From NCBI GenBank assembly GCA_947302535.1, contig CAMYVX010000011.1, positions 1-33,892 of the forward strand: 33,892 nt of DNA, given 5' to 3'. Under the pieces are notes generated by a model. It was not told the origin of the DNA and searched no databases. It saw only the letters and a list, made by a program, of their open reading frames with translations. A program made the position numbers and the translations under genes. The stretch comes from an uncultured Caryophanales bacterium. Its GTDB lineage: Bacteria > Bacillota_I > Bacilli_A > RFN20 > CAG-826. Below are positions 14,819 to 22,349 of the stretch, piece by piece. Within the stretch, counting starts at the first letter, position 1, and the number at the start of each line of letters is the position of its first letter.

Positions 14819-15432
14819 ATTTTGAAGACAGTTTATATAGTGATTCTGTTAACCTCATTGTTGGCACAGATGAAGCTGGAAGGGGCTGTTTATTAGGTCC
14901 TGTTTTTGCTGCGGCTGTCATACTTCCTAAAGGGTATAAATCTTCTTTAATAAATGATTCAAAAAAGTTGAGCGCAAAGAAAAGAGAAGAAGCTTATCAA
15001 GAAATAATAAATAACGCCCTTGCTTATGCGATAACATCCATTGATCCTGAAACTATTGATAAGATTAATATTCTCAATGCTTCTCGTTTGGCTATGCTGA
15101 ACGCCATTAAGGAATTACAACATCCTTACGATTTAGTAATTACTGATTACATGAATATTCCTGATTTAGATAAAGAAGTCATCGCTTTAGCGCATGGAGA
15201 TGCTTTATCTATCAATGTGGCTGCGGCTTCTATTTTAGCGAAAGTTAGTCGTGATGCTTGGTGTTTGGAAGCAGATAAACAATACCCTCAATATAACATT
15301 GCTTTAAATAAAGGCTATGGAACTAAAGACCATCTTGAAGCCTTAGAAAAATATGGACCAGTCAGAGGCTTACATCGCCTTTCTTATGGCCCTGTGAAAA
15401 AGTATTTAATACAAAAAATAGATTTATTTTAA
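14809..15432 (+). CDS. rnhB: ribonuclease HII
   Basis: RNase HII removes misincorporated ribonucleotides and RNA primers from DNA. The 207-residue protein has the active-site motif GTDEAGRGCLLGPV with Asp21 and Glu22, NDSKKLSAKKRE, an LVITDYMNIP segment with the third acidic residue, and HGDALSINVAAASILAKVSRD with the fourth. Its ATG lies within the last codons of rbgA, giving a ten-base overlap, and there is no Shine-Dalgarno. Translation therefore probably depends on ribosomes finishing rbgA. The rbgA-rnhB order matches Bacillus. Confidence 0.96.
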   Translation: MPLDFEDSLYSDSVNLIVGTDEAGRGCLLGPVFAAAVILPKGYKSSLINDSKKLSAKKREEAYQEIINNALAYAITSIDPETIDKINILNASRLAMLNAIKELQHPYDLVITDYMNIPDLDKEVIALAHGDALSINVAAASILAKVSRDAWCLEADKQYPQYNIALNKGYGTKDHLEALEKYGPVRGLHRLSYGPVKKYLIQKIDLF

Positions 15433-15478
15433 AATTTTGCTCATTTTTTCCGTCTATTAATTATTAGGAGGCTTTTTT

Positions 15479-16264
15479 ATGGACGGAAGAAATCTTTTGA
15501 TATTTTACGCCATCATTAGTAAAGGCGATTATTTTAAAATCAACGAGGCTATTAGAGATAAACCGGAATACGATGACCGTTTGATTTTGAGTGTTTTAGA
15601 AAGGGTTAAATGCAAAGTAGTAACAATGCTTGATGCCGAATATCCTCAAGAGTTATATAAGATTACTCCTGCTCCTTTTGTTTTGTTTTATTATGGAGAC
15701 TTATCCTTATTAAATAATTTAGAGAGAAACATTAGTGTCGTGGGATCTAGAGAAAATACTCCATATGGCGAGATGATGACTAAGAAAATAGTGGAGAAAT
15801 TAGCTCCTTCTTATAACATTGTCTCGGGTTTAGCAATTGGGATTGATACAGTAGCCCTTCAAACCGCAATTGATAATGGAGGACATGTTATTGCTATTAT
15901 TCCTTCTGGGATAGAAGAATGCTATCCAAAAAGGAACATTGATTTATATAAGGAAATAAAAAGAAATCATCTTCTTATCAGTGAGTACCCTTTTGATACG
16001 CCTGCCGAACCGAATTCGTGCCGCATGAGGAATAGAATCGTTTCTGCTTTATCGAATTCTCTACTAGTGACTGAAGCTCATGGTAATAGTGGTACTTTAA
16101 TCACCATTGGCTACACTCTCATGCAAGGAAAAGAGGTTTTCTGTGTTCCGTATCGTGCCGATGAGAAATCGCATTGTAATCGCTTAATTAAAGAAGGAGC
16201 GCTTCTTGTGGAGGATGCAGAAGAGATAATTTACCAACTAGAAAAAAATGGCAAAAAAATTTAA
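15479..16264 (+). CDS. dprA: DNA processing protein DprA/Smf
   Basis: DprA binds incoming single-stranded DNA and loads RecA during natural transformation, and is widespread even in non-competent species. The 261-residue protein has the Rossmann-like core: ISVVGSRENTPYG near residue 82, VSGLAIGIDTVALQTAI, PSGIEECYPKRN, ISEYPF, RMRNRIVSALSN, EAHGNSGTLIT and the terminal NRLIKEGALLVED. It is shorter than many family members and seems to lack the C-terminal winged-helix domain. AGGAGG near 15466 gives a strong ribosome binding site. No other competence genes are in the window. Confidence 0.94.
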   Translation: MDGRNLLIFYAIISKGDYFKINEAIRDKPEYDDRLILSVLERVKCKVVTMLDAEYPQELYKITPAPFVLFYYGDLSLLNNLERNISVVGSRENTPYGEMMTKKIVEKLAPSYNIVSGLAIGIDTVALQTAIDNGGHVIAIIPSGIEECYPKRNIDLYKEIKRNHLLISEYPFDTPAEPNSCRMRNRIVSALSNSLLVTEAHGNSGTLITIGYTLMQGKEVFCVPYRADEKSHCNRLIKEGALLVEDAEEIIYQLEKNGKKI

Positions 16265-16285
16265 ATAAAGAATTGTTTTATTTAA
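16261..16285 (+). terminator. A+T hairpin at dprA stop codon (weak)
   Basis: TTAAATAAA and TTTATTTAA pair perfectly around GAATTGT and include the dprA stop. No T-run follows, so termination would be weak. It may be fortuitous in such A+T-rich sequence. Confidence 0.3.
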
Positions 16286-16310
16286 TAGAAAAGAAAGGCC
16301 ATTAGACATG

Positions 16311-16339
16311 TTGACAAGAGCAAAATAAGTCACTATATT
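16311..16339 (+). promoter_or_regulatory. topA promoter
   Basis: TTGACA (16311-16316), 17 bases and TATATT (16334-16339) form a near-consensus promoter. The start would be near 16346, only about ten bases before the topA ATG, with no Shine-Dalgarno in between. Confidence 0.85.
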
Positions 16340-16356
16340 TTTGTTTCGTAAGTCCT

Positions 16357-18480
16357 ATGAAGTTAGTTATTGTTGAATCACCTGCCAAATGCGACACCAT
16401 TAAAAGATACCTAGGAGAAAATTATCTTGTCCTAGCTTCTTTGGGTCATATTAGAGACCTTGCCACGAGTGGCAAAGATGGTCTTGGTGTGGACATCGCA
16501 AACGGCTTTACTCCTACTTATAAAATAAATAAGGATAAAAGAGATGTGGTCTCTGACCTTTTAAGAGCCAAACATCAATGTGATGAAGTTATTCTTGCCA
16601 CCGACCCTGATAGAGAAGGTGAAGCAATCGCGTGGCATTTAGCCCAAGTGCTTGGTTTAGATGTGAAGAAAGCAAAAAGATTAGAGTTCCATGAAATTAC
16701 TCGTGAATCTATTACCAATGCTTTAAGCACTCCAAGGACTATTAATCTCAATCTTGTCTCTTCTCAAGAAACTAGAAGAATACTTGATCGTATTATTGGT
16801 TTTAGACTATCAACTTTGATTCAACGTTCAATTGGCTCCCGCTCTGCTGGAAGAGTGCAATCAGCAACTTTAAAAATGATTAAAGAGCACGACGAAGAAA
16901 TTGCTTCTTTCGTCAGTGAAGAATATTGGAACATTAAAGTTTCCGCGCTTATAAACAAAAAGGATTATAATCTTGAATTTAGCGGTCTTAACGGTAAGTC
17001 TATCAAGATTAATAATGAATCGGAAGCAAATGCAATTTTGGCGCAAATCCCAGATATTTTAAAGATTTCTAATGTTTCCAAGCAAATTAAAACAAAAGAA
17101 AGTAAAGAACCATTTACTACTTCAAGCTTGCAACAAGAAGCTTTTGCCCGTCTTAAATTCAAGACTTCAAAAACACAAAAAGTGGCGCAAAGTTTATACG
17201 AAGGTATCAATGTCGGTGGGGAGCATATGGGTTTAATTACTTATATGAGAACCGATTCCACTCGTTTATCTCCAACGTTTGTTAATAGAGCGACAAACTA
17301 TATTCTTGAAACATATGGTAAAGAATATTTAGGACATCAAAAGAAAATTAGAGATGTTTCTAATATGCAAGACGCTCACGAAGCCATTCGTCCTACCTCT
17401 AATCATCGTACCCCTGAATCAGTTAGACAGTACTTAACTAACGATCAATACGAATTATATAAGATGATTTATAATCGTGCTTTAGCTTCCTTGATGAAGC
17501 CAAAGAAAGAAGAAATTATGACCATTACATTTGTGGGTAATGGTTATACCTTTAAACTTGATTTAACTAAGACACTTTTTGATGGCTACACAATTATTTT
17601 AGATGATGGTAATGATAAGCCTAACGAACAAAGATTCCTCAATTTAAAAGAGGGAGATGAAGTAAGTGTTTCTCATAAAGAAGGAGAACAAAAATTTACT
17701 CAACCACCCGCTCATTATTCCGAAGCTCGAATCGTTAAATTGATGGAAGAAGAAGGCATTGGAAGACCATCAACCTATGCTTCCACGATTGAGACGCTTC
17801 GAAATAGAAAATACGTTAATAACAATGCTGGTATTTTAACTGTTACAGAACAAGGTACAGATACAGTTAATTTCTTAGATTCATACTTCCCTGACATTGT
17901 TAATGTCAATTACACAGCTCAAATGGAAGAAAAGCTTGACGCCATCCAAGAAGGAAACGAATCTCGTCTAGCTATTTTAAGTGACTTTAATGAAACATTT
18001 ACCGAAGAGATTTCTCAAGCTAAAGAAAAGATTTTAGCCAACAAAAAAGAAGAAGAAAAGACTGGCGAAGATTGCCCTGAATGTGGTTCTCCTTTAGTGT
18101 ACAAACGTGGTAATTTCGGCGTATTTGTTGGTTGTAGCAATTATCCTAAATGTCGCTATATTAAAAACACCGATATTATTGAAGAACTTGAAGAGCCTGA
18201 AGAATGCCCAAAATGTCATAAACGTTTAGTCAGAAGAACTAACGCGAATGGTTTAACGCTCATTACTTGCGTTGATTATCCTAAGTGTAAATACATTAAA
18301 CCAGAAGAAAAACAAAAGTATACTGAGAAGGATTATGTGGGTAAATGTCCAGAACCTGATTGCGATGGCTATCTAGTCAAGAAAAAAGGCAAATTTGGTT
18401 ACTTCCTTGGATGCACGAATTTCCCAAAATGTCATCACATGGAAAACTTAAGAAAGAAATATAGAGGGAAACGGAAATAA
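16357..18480 (+). CDS. topA: DNA topoisomerase I
   Basis: TopA relaxes negative supercoils by a type IA mechanism. The 707-residue protein starts with the Toprim domain (KLVIVESPAKCDTIKRYLG, later ATDPDREGEAIAWH). It has the active-site motif TYMRTDSTR with Tyr296, the GRPSTYASTIETL motif near residue 470, and three C-terminal zinc ribbons. The ribbons begin at about residues 571, 614 and 664, each with paired Cys motifs ending in GCSNYPKC-like sequence. The third uses CPEPDC instead of CPxC. The mRNA leader appears to be very short and lacks a Shine-Dalgarno. The stop codon lies inside the terminator hairpin. Confidence 0.98.
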   Translation: MKLVIVESPAKCDTIKRYLGENYLVLASLGHIRDLATSGKDGLGVDIANGFTPTYKINKDKRDVVSDLLRAKHQCDEVILATDPDREGEAIAWHLAQVLGLDVKKAKRLEFHEITRESITNALSTPRTINLNLVSSQETRRILDRIIGFRLSTLIQRSIGSRSAGRVQSATLKMIKEHDEEIASFVSEEYWNIKVSALINKKDYNLEFSGLNGKSIKINNESEANAILAQIPDILKISNVSKQIKTKESKEPFTTSSLQQEAFARLKFKTSKTQKVAQSLYEGINVGGEHMGLITYMRTDSTRLSPTFVNRATNYILETYGKEYLGHQKKIRDVSNMQDAHEAIRPTSNHRTPESVRQYLTNDQYELYKMIYNRALASLMKPKKEEIMTITFVGNGYTFKLDLTKTLFDGYTIILDDGNDKPNEQRFLNLKEGDEVSVSHKEGEQKFTQPPAHYSEARIVKLMEEEGIGRPSTYASTIETLRNRKYVNNNAGILTVTEQGTDTVNFLDSYFPDIVNVNYTAQMEEKLDAIQEGNESRLAILSDFNETFTEEISQAKEKILANKKEEEKTGEDCPECGSPLVYKRGNFGVFVGCSNYPKCRYIKNTDIIEELEEPEECPKCHKRLVRRTNANGLTLITCVDYPKCKYIKPEEKQKYTEKDYVGKCPEPDCDGYLVKKKGKFGYFLGCTNFPKCHHMENLRKKYRGKRK

Positions 18481-18497
18481 ATATTCCGTTTTTCTTT
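18469..18497 (+). terminator. terminator overlapping topA stop codon
   Basis: AAACGGAA (18469-18476) pairs with TTCCGTTT (18484-18491) around a seven-base loop holding the TAA stop, followed by a T-rich tail. The last codons of topA form the 5' arm. Confidence 0.72.
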
Positions 18498-18506
18498 TAC
18501 TTATTC

Positions 18507-18512
18507 TAAAAT
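18507..18512 (+). promoter_or_regulatory. possible xerC -10 box
   Basis: TAAAAT lies ten bases before the xerC ATG, which would give a leader of only two or three bases. The -35 region (TTCCGT at 18484-18489, within the topA terminator) is a poor match, so the call is weak. Confidence 0.3.
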
Positions 18513-18521
18513 AAGTGAGAT

Positions 18522-19430
18522 ATGAATAAAGTTACGAAAGAGTTTTTAGACCATCTAAAAGAAGAAAGACGTTATTCTCCTCAAACAATAGATTCTTATC
18601 GTCGCGATATTGAAAAGTTCTTTGCTTTTCTCGCGGAAGAAGGGATTCTTTTTGACCAAGTTGATCCGCAGATAATTCGTAATTTCTTATCCTTAGAAAT
18701 GAGCAATGGAGTGAGTAAAAGGTCATGCAAAAGAAGGCTTTCTGCTTTAAGACATTTCTATACTTATCTAGTAAGAGAGCACATTGTTGATCTTAACCCA
18801 TTTGTTTTTGTTTCTTCTCCAAAATTAGAAAAGAAATTCCCTCATTTTCTCTATAGAGAACAAATAGATAAAATCTTTGAATTAAACCGTTTAAGAAAAG
18901 ATGAACTCGCTATTAGAGACCAGGCCATTATGGAGTTGCTTTATTATTCTGGAATTCGTGTTCATGAACTAGTAACAATTATGGTCCAAGATATCAATAT
19001 TAAACAGCGACTTTTAAGAGTAATTGGAAAAGGTGACAAGCAAAGAATTGTTCCTTTTTCTAAACAATGTGCTAACGACATTAATGACTATTTGCTTAAT
19101 CTTCGTCCTATTCTTTTAGCAAGAAGCCGTCAAGAAAAGAAAAGCGCTGCATTGTTTTTAAATGATAAAGGTGAACAGTTAACAAATCGTGGAGTGGAAT
19201 ACATTTTAGATAAAGTCCAAGAGATGACTGGACAAAATCTAAATATGCATCCTCATATGCTTCGTCATAGCTTTGCCACCCACCTTTTAGAAAATGGGGC
19301 GGATTTAAGAGAAATCCAAGAACTATTAGGCCATGAAAGTATCAACGCCACTCAAGTTTATACCCATGTGAGTGAAGAGGCCATGAAACAAATCTATTTG
19401 CAGAATTTCCCGAGGGCTAAGAAAAAATAA
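18522..19430 (+). CDS. xerC: tyrosine recombinase XerC
   Basis: XerC-type recombinases resolve chromosome dimers at dif sites. The 302-residue protein has the N-terminal SAM-like core-binding domain (FLDHLKEERRYSPQTIDSYRRDI) and a catalytic domain with the complete set: Arg146 in SGIRVHEL, Lys in IGKGDKQR, His245 and Arg248 in HMLRH, His271 in LLGHE and nucleophile Tyr280 in VYTH. Placement after topA matches xerC in Bacillus, where trmFO lies between and hslVU-codY follow; those genes are absent here. A plasmid or phage integrase is unlikely given the housekeeping context. XerC rather than XerD rests on position. Confidence 0.9.
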   Translation: MNKVTKEFLDHLKEERRYSPQTIDSYRRDIEKFFAFLAEEGILFDQVDPQIIRNFLSLEMSNGVSKRSCKRRLSALRHFYTYLVREHIVDLNPFVFVSSPKLEKKFPHFLYREQIDKIFELNRLRKDELAIRDQAIMELLYYSGIRVHELVTIMVQDINIKQRLLRVIGKGDKQRIVPFSKQCANDINDYLLNLRPILLARSRQEKKSAALFLNDKGEQLTNRGVEYILDKVQEMTGQNLNMHPHMLRHSFATHLLENGADLREIQELLGHESINATQVYTHVSEEAMKQIYLQNFPRAKKK

Positions 19431-19441
19431 TATATTTTTGC

Positions 19442-19470
19442 TTGTCTAGAGATACTCTCTTTGTTAGAAT
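19442..19470 (+). promoter_or_regulatory. rpsB-tsf promoter
   Basis: TTGTCT (19442-19447), 17 bases and TAGAAT (19465-19470), with TG one base before the -10, form a good extended promoter. The start would be near 19477. Confidence 0.8.
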
Positions 19471-19476
19471 AAACAC

Positions 19477-19588
19477 GCTGTGGATACACAGACTACACAC
19501 ACTGTGGATTGAATTCCCTTTGTGCTTCGCAAAGCGAAGTGGTGAATTTTTCGAAACAGTGGAGGCAAAACATAAGGAGGCTCAATAA
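19477..19588 (+). promoter_or_regulatory. structured rpsB mRNA leader
   Basis: This leader of about 110 bases is much longer than others in the window. It can form CTGTG-GATA-CACAG (19478-19491). A longer domain closed by CACTGT (19500-19505) with ACAGTG (19556-19561) encloses smaller hairpins such as CTTCG-CAAAG-CGAAG. Two purine-rich sites follow (GGAGG near 19561 and AAGGAGG at 19574-19580). This is consistent with autoregulation by uS2, but that is not demonstrated. Confidence 0.55.
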
Positions 19589-20686
19589 ATGAGTGAAGAA
19601 GAAAAAGTTGTCGCTACTGAAGTGACAAAAGAAGCTGCTCCTACCATGGAAGCAGTTATGCATGATCCTGATGCTCCAGTTATTACAATGAGAAGACTTT
19701 TAGAAGCCGGTTCTCATTTTGGACATCAAACCCGTCGTTGGAACCCAAAGATGAAGAAATACATCTATGGTGCTCGTAATGGTGTTTATATCATTGACTT
19801 ACAACAAACGGTCAATTTAATCAGCGATGCTTACAAAGCATTAAAAGAAATCGTTGATAATGGTGGCAAAGTTTTATTTGTCGGTACCAAGAAACAATGT
19901 CAAGAAGCCGTTCAAGCTGAAGCTTTACGTTCTGGTTCCTTCTATATCACCAACAGATGGTTAGGTGGAACATTAACCAACTTTAAAACCATTCAAACAC
20001 GTATCAGATTCCTTAAGGAATTAGAAAGAAGAGAAGAAGAAGGCGAATTAGATTTATTACCAAAACAAGAAGCCGCTTCTTTACGTAAAGAAAAAGAAAA
20101 ATTATCCAAGAACTTAGAAGGCATTAAGGAAATGAGGAAAGTTCCTAACGCTATCTTTGTTATTGATCCACGTATTGAACACAACGCGATTGCGGAAGCT
20201 CGTAAACTCCATATTCCAGTATTCGCTATTGTTGATACCAATAGTAATCCTGATGTCGTTGATTACATCATTCCTGCTAACGATGATGCTATCCGTTCTG
20301 TCAGCTTAATCCTTGCTGTCATGGCCGATGCTATCGTTGAAAGTAAAGGCGGATTACCAGTTGTTGCTTATCTAAAAGATGAAGGCGAAGCCATCACTAT
20401 GAAAGATGTTATTCGTCAAACAGACAAAGATAATGCTGAAAAATTAGCCAAGATTCGTGCCGAAAGATTAGCACGTCAACAAGCTTATGAAAAAGAATTA
20501 GCGGCTCGTGAAATTAAAGATAAAGACGCTGTTGAAGGCGAAAAGAAACCAGCTGCTAAAAAACCTGCTGCTAAAAAACCAGCCGCCAAAAAAGAAGGCG
20601 AAGCTAGTGAAAAAGTAGAAAAACCTGCGAAACCAGCTAAGAAAGCTGAAGAAAAACCAGCAGAAAAAACCGAAGAGGACAAATAA
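19589..20686 (+). CDS. rpsB: 30S ribosomal protein uS2, extended at both ends
   Basis: uS2 binds the 30S subunit near the mRNA exit site and stabilises uS1 or mRNA contacts. The core begins at Met34 ([21 protein letters not shown]) and includes [50 protein letters not shown] and ends near residue 280. At 365 residues the protein is about 120 longer than Bacillus uS2. It carries an acidic N-terminal extension of about 28 residues and a Lys/Ala/Pro-rich tail of about 85 residues with PAAKK repeats. AAGGAGG eight bases before ATG 19589 supports the long start. Cotranscribed with tsf, one base away. Confidence 0.97.
   Translation: MSEEEKVVATEVTKEAAPTMEAVMHDPDAPVITMRRLLEAGSHFGHQTRRWNPKMKKYIYGARNGVYIIDLQQTVNLISDAYKALKEIVDNGGKVLFVGTKKQCQEAVQAEALRSGSFYITNRWLGGTLTNFKTIQTRIRFLKELERREEEGELDLLPKQEAASLRKEKEKLSKNLEGIKEMRKVPNAIFVIDPRIEHNAIAEARKLHIPVFAIVDTNSNPDVVDYIIPANDDAIRSVSLILAVMADAIVESKGGLPVVAYLKDEGEAITMKDVIRQTDKDNAEKLAKIRAERLARQQAYEKELAAREIKDKDAVEGEKKPAAKKPAAKKPAAKKEGEASEKVEKPAKPAKKAEEKPAEKTEEDK
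20546..20590 (+). repeat. 15-bp tandem repeat in rpsB tail
   Basis: Three 15-base units of the form AAACCNGCNGCNAAA lie in tandem and in frame, encoding a KPAAK repeat in the disordered C-terminal tail of uS2. Differences fall mainly at third codon positions, which suggests the repeat is old and kept at the protein level. Confidence 0.85.
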
Positions 20687-20687
20687 G

Positions 20688-21566
20688 ATGGCTGAAGGAA
20701 ATTTAATCGAATTAATCAAAGTTCTTCGTGAAAGAACTGGTGCTGGTCTTATGGATTGCAAAGCGGCTTTATTAGCCAATGATTGCGATTTAGACAAGGC
20801 TGGAGATTATTTAAGAGAAAAAGGTTTAGCGAAAGCCGCTAAAAAAGCTGATCGTATTGCCGCTGAAGGTTTAGCTATTACAACTACCTGCCCAAAATGT
20901 GGTGCTACTGTCATTTTAGAAGTTAACTGTGAAACAGACTTCGTTTCTAAGGGTGACGCTTTCCGTGAATTAGTTAATTCCGTGAGTGAAGTTATCTTAG
21001 CAAAACGTCCTGCTTCTATTGAAGAAGCTAAAGAATTGACTGCTGAGTTATTCACTGATGCCACTGTGAAGATGGGTGAAAAATTCGATCTTCGTAGATT
21101 TGAAATCGTAGAAAAGAAAGACGGACAAGGTATCTCTACTTATGTTCATATGGGTGGTAAGATTGCTGTTGTTGTCGTTCTTGATAAAGAAGATGCCGAA
21201 CTCGGTAAAGGTATTGCTATGCACGTTGCTGCTAACAATCCTCAATATCGTTCCACTGATGAAATTCCTGCAAGTGCTGTTGCACATGAAAAGGAAATTC
21301 AATTAGCCGCGGCGAAAAATGATGAAAAATTAGCCAGCAAACCAGAAGAAATGCTTCTTAAAATTATTGATAGCAAAGTCAATAAATATTTCGGAGAAAT
21401 GGTCTTAACGGCTCAACCATATTTACTTGATGATAGTAAAACTGTGGGACAAGCTTTAAAAGAAAAAGGCGTTTCTATTCTCAAATTCATCCGTTACCAA
21501 GTTGGTGAAGGTATTGAAAAAAGAAAAGATGATTTCGCTAGTGAAGTCATGAGCCAAATGAAATAA
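20688..21566 (+). CDS. tsf: elongation factor Ts
   Basis: EF-Ts recycles EF-Tu by exchanging GDP for GTP. The 292-residue protein has the N-terminal UBA-like part (LIKVLRERTGAGLMDCKAAL), the TDFV motif (residues 83-86) that contacts EF-Tu, and the core subdomains through IAMHVAANNPQYRS. It ends with the QPYLLDDSKTVGQALKE and FIRYQVGEGIEK motifs. Unusually, residues 68-72 read CPKCG where E. coli has a short IDGNYG turn, giving Cys68, Cys71 and nearby Cys81. The gene starts one base after the rpsB stop and is followed by a terminator. Confidence 0.97.
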   Translation: MAEGNLIELIKVLRERTGAGLMDCKAALLANDCDLDKAGDYLREKGLAKAAKKADRIAAEGLAITTTCPKCGATVILEVNCETDFVSKGDAFRELVNSVSEVILAKRPASIEEAKELTAELFTDATVKMGEKFDLRRFEIVEKKDGQGISTYVHMGGKIAVVVVLDKEDAELGKGIAMHVAANNPQYRSTDEIPASAVAHEKEIQLAAAKNDEKLASKPEEMLLKIIDSKVNKYFGEMVLTAQPYLLDDSKTVGQALKEKGVSILKFIRYQVGEGIEKRKDDFASEVMSQMK

Positions 21567-21581
21567 TTTTCAAAATTAAAA

Positions 21582-21606
21582 GGAACACTTTAGTGTTTCT
21601 TTTTTT
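21582..21606 (+). terminator. Rho-independent terminator after tsf
   Basis: GGAACAC, loop TTTA and GTGTTTC form a seven-pair stem (one G-T pair) followed by a run of seven T. It ends the rpsB-tsf operon. Confidence 0.88.
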
Positions 21607-21626
21607 CAAAACAAAGGGGTGAAATT

Positions 21627-22346
21627 ATGTATCGTAGAATTCTACTCAAACTTAGTGGCGAAGCCTTAAAAGGAGGCAATCAAAAACAAATTCTTGATGT
21701 CTCTTGTTTAAAGAGTTTTGCTGATGTTATTAAAAAGCTTCATGATGATAAAGTTGAGATTTGTATTGTCATTGGAGCGGGTAATATTTGGAGAGGAAAA
21801 CTCGCTAAAGATATTGGCATTGAACCAGTTCCAGCGGACTTTATGGGTATGCTTGGCACTGTTATTAATGCTGTAGCTTTATCTTCCTCATTAAAAGAGA
21901 ATTATCAACTCGATACAGTTGTCTATTCCGCTATCCCAGCGATTGATGGAGTAAGTAAACCTTATAACATTAAAGAAGCTGATGAAGATTTAAAAAACGG
22001 TAAAATCGTTTTCCTTGCTGGAGGCACTGGTAAACCATTCTTTACTACCGATACCGCTGCAGCATTAAGAGCTAAAGAATTACACTGTGAAGCCATCTTT
22101 ATGGGTAAGAACGGTGTTGAAGGTGTTTATGATAAAGACCCCACACAATTTAAAGATGCGAAATTTATCAAATCTCTATCTTTTGACAAAATGATAGAAA
22201 TGAATCTTCAAATTATGGATATTTCTGCGGTAGAATTAATTAAGGATACAGATATTAAAGTTCGTATTTTCTCGATGAGTGAGCCAGTTAATTTTATTAA
22301 AGTGGCCCACGCAGAAGATATTGGAACCACAATGGAAAGGAAATAA
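21627..22346 (+). CDS. pyrH: uridylate kinase
   Basis: PyrH phosphorylates UMP to UDP for pyrimidine nucleotide synthesis. The 239-residue protein has the amino-acid-kinase fold: LLKLSGEALKGG at the N-terminus, CIVIGAGNIWRG, DFMGMLGTVINAVAL, VFLAGGTGKPFFTTDTAAALRA and FMGKNGVEGVYDKDP. AAAGGGGTG at about 21613-21621 gives a clear Shine-Dalgarno. I see no promoter between the tsf terminator and the start, so transcription may come from read-through. It is followed three bases later by frr, as in Bacillus. Confidence 0.97.
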   Translation: MYRRILLKLSGEALKGGNQKQILDVSCLKSFADVIKKLHDDKVEICIVIGAGNIWRGKLAKDIGIEPVPADFMGMLGTVINAVALSSSLKENYQLDTVVYSAIPAIDGVSKPYNIKEADEDLKNGKIVFLAGGTGKPFFTTDTAAALRAKELHCEAIFMGKNGVEGVYDKDPTQFKDAKFIKSLSFDKMIEMNLQIMDISAVELIKDTDIKVRIFSMSEPVNFIKVAHAEDIGTTMERK

Positions 22347-22349
22347 ATT

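Noticed and set aside
18522-19430. The tyrosine recombinase considered as a phage or transposon integrase.
   Set aside because: It sits between topA and rpsB as in typical Firmicutes, has XerC length and motifs, and no mobile genes or flanking repeats accompany it.
20546-20590. The 15-base tandem repeat considered as a CRISPR-like or regulatory repeat.
   Set aside because: It is in frame, has no spacers, and simply encodes PAAKK repeats of uS2.
20498-20797. Phe/Ser-rich minus-strand frames opposite the rpsB tail.
   Set aside because: They are the complement of the Lys/Ala/Pro repeat codons; low-complexity translation, no ribosome binding site.
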